Assembly (NCBI GenBank): GCA_007117565.1
Contig: SKGG01000062.1
Span: 1-6,060 of the forward strand
Direction of reading: 5' to 3'
DNA: 6,060 nucleotides
From: Candidatus Izemoplasma sp.
Lineage (GTDB): Bacteria > Bacillota_I > Bacilli_A > Izemoplasmatales > Izemoplasmataceae
The number at the start of each line of letters is the position of its first letter. Position 1 is the stretch's first letter. A model generated the notes under the pieces. It worked only from the letters and a program-made list of their open reading frames with translations. It was not told the origin of the DNA and did no database searches. Shown piece after piece: positions 5,459 to 6,060 of this stretch. The position numbers and the translations under genes were made by a program.

Positions 5459-6060
5459 ATAATACCGTCGTAGGCATCCGCTTTAAAGCAGTAGGTAAAA
5501 AATATTACTTTGACCCTCAAGACCTCACCTTAGATGTGGGTGATTTTGTCGTCGTTGAGACCGTCCGCGGCCTCGAACTCGGCACCGTCATCGAAGACCC
5601 TAAAGAAGTCGATGAAGCGTCACTCATTGCGACATTAAAACCTGTTTTAAGAAAAGCAACACAAAAAGATGTTGAGGCGTATGAAACCAACGGAGAAGTG
5701 ATTCCTGAAGTCGTTAAGACGTGCGAATCGCTCGTGGCTAAAAACAGCCTAGACATGAAACTATTATCTGCGGAATACACCTTAGATCGTTCAAAACTCA
5801 TCGTCTATTTTACCGCCGAAGGCCGTGTCGATTTCCGCGAACTCGTCAAAGATTTAGCCAGCACGTTTAAAGTTCGTATTGAACTTAGACAAGTCGGCGC
5901 GCGTGATGGCGCTAAATTTTTGGGCGGCATCGGACCTTGTGGGTACTTGTTGTGTTGTAACACGTTCTTAGGTGAGTTTGAAGCTGTGTCGATCAAAATG
6001 GCTAAAAACCAAAACCTTTCACTCAACCCAACTAACATTTCAGGGCTTTGTGGCAAACTC
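5455..6060 (+). CDS. ricT: RicT/YaaT, PSP1-domain regulator of RNase Y (partial, cut by window end)
   Basis: The frame opens at ATG 5455, overlapping the holB stop as ATGA, and runs 202 codons to the window edge with no stop. It begins MNNTVVGIRFKAVGKKYYFD and contains the PSP1 features: DRSKLIVYFTAEGRVDFRE, then VRIELRQVGARDGAKFLGG, GPCGYLLCC (Cys 162, 167, 168), SIKMAKNQNLSLNP and SGLCGKL (Cys 199). In B. subtilis RicT joins RicA and RicF (YmcA, YlbF) in a complex that binds Fe-S clusters and adjusts RNase Y mRNA maturation, acting on competence, biofilm and sporulation. The cysteines seen here match the conserved set; the remainder would lie past the window. No strong ribosome binding site precedes it (purine-rich AGAAAGAGAG at about 5437-5446), so coupling to holB is likely. 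holB-ricT adjacency is typical of Bacillota. Confidence 0.93.
   Translation, partial: MNNTVVGIRFKAVGKKYYFDPQDLTLDVGDFVVVETVRGLELGTVIEDPKEVDEASLIATLKPVLRKATQKDVEAYETNGEVIPEVVKTCESLVAKNSLDMKLLSAEYTLDRSKLIVYFTAEGRVDFRELVKDLASTFKVRIELRQVGARDGAKFLGGIGPCGYLLCCNTFLGEFEAVSIKMAKNQNLSLNPTNISGLCGKL

Noticed and set aside
5256..6056. Three - strand open frames across the end of holB and ricT
   Set aside because: The + strand here encodes a clear HolB C-terminus and a conserved RicT; the antisense frames are low-complexity shadows rich in Ser and Thr.
1..6060. CRISPR array, insertion sequence, tRNA, toxin-antitoxin or defence gene
   Set aside because: No direct repeats with spacers, inverted ends, cloverleaf or such protein motifs are seen; nearly every base is explained by housekeeping genes and two short intergenic regions.

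Overview
This window is a compact, gene-dense bacterial housekeeping region. All genes lie on the + strand, with overlaps or very short gaps between most of them. The gene content and order (end of rplQ, then ecfA1-ecfA2-ecfT-truA; then tmk, holB, ricT) point to the Bacillota/Mycoplasmatota side of the tree. Shine-Dalgarno sites are strong (GAGGTGA, GGAGG, AAAGGAG) and both promoters look SigA-like. TGA is used as a stop (ecfA2, truA, holB) and tryptophan is encoded by TGG, so the Mycoplasma/Spiroplasma code does not apply. An Erysipelotrichia or Acholeplasmatales-like lineage is possible, but I cannot fix the taxon from this sequence.

Layout. Positions 1-73 hold the last codons of rplQ (ribosomal protein L17), followed by a GNRA-loop hairpin at 74-107. 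A near-consensus extended -10 promoter (110-138) then starts the first operon: ecfA1 (162-971), ecfA2 (947-1810), ecfT (1807-2769) and truA (2769-3767). These four genes overlap by 25, 4 and 1 bases. A strong intrinsic terminator (3745-3780), whose 3' arm contains the truA stop codon, ends the operon. A second extended -10 promoter (3790-3818) starts the next operon: tmk (TTG start, 3845-4474), holB (4478-5458) and ricT (5455 to the window edge, cut off).

How the genes work together. EcfA1, EcfA2 and EcfT form the shared energising module of group II ECF vitamin/metal importers; the substrate-binding S components must be encoded elsewhere. TruA makes pseudouridine at tRNA positions 38-40. Tmk makes dTDP for DNA synthesis and HolB is the clamp-loader delta' subunit. 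RicT belongs to the Ric (Y) complex that adjusts RNase Y mRNA processing in Bacillus subtilis.

No mobile element, CRISPR array, tRNA, defence system or clearly new system is visible, and no gap exceeds 100 bases. The items most worth a second look are an N-terminal extension of about 77-91 residues on TruA that cannot be removed by choosing a later start codon, and an apparent insert of about 50 residues with two extra hydrophobic segments in EcfT.
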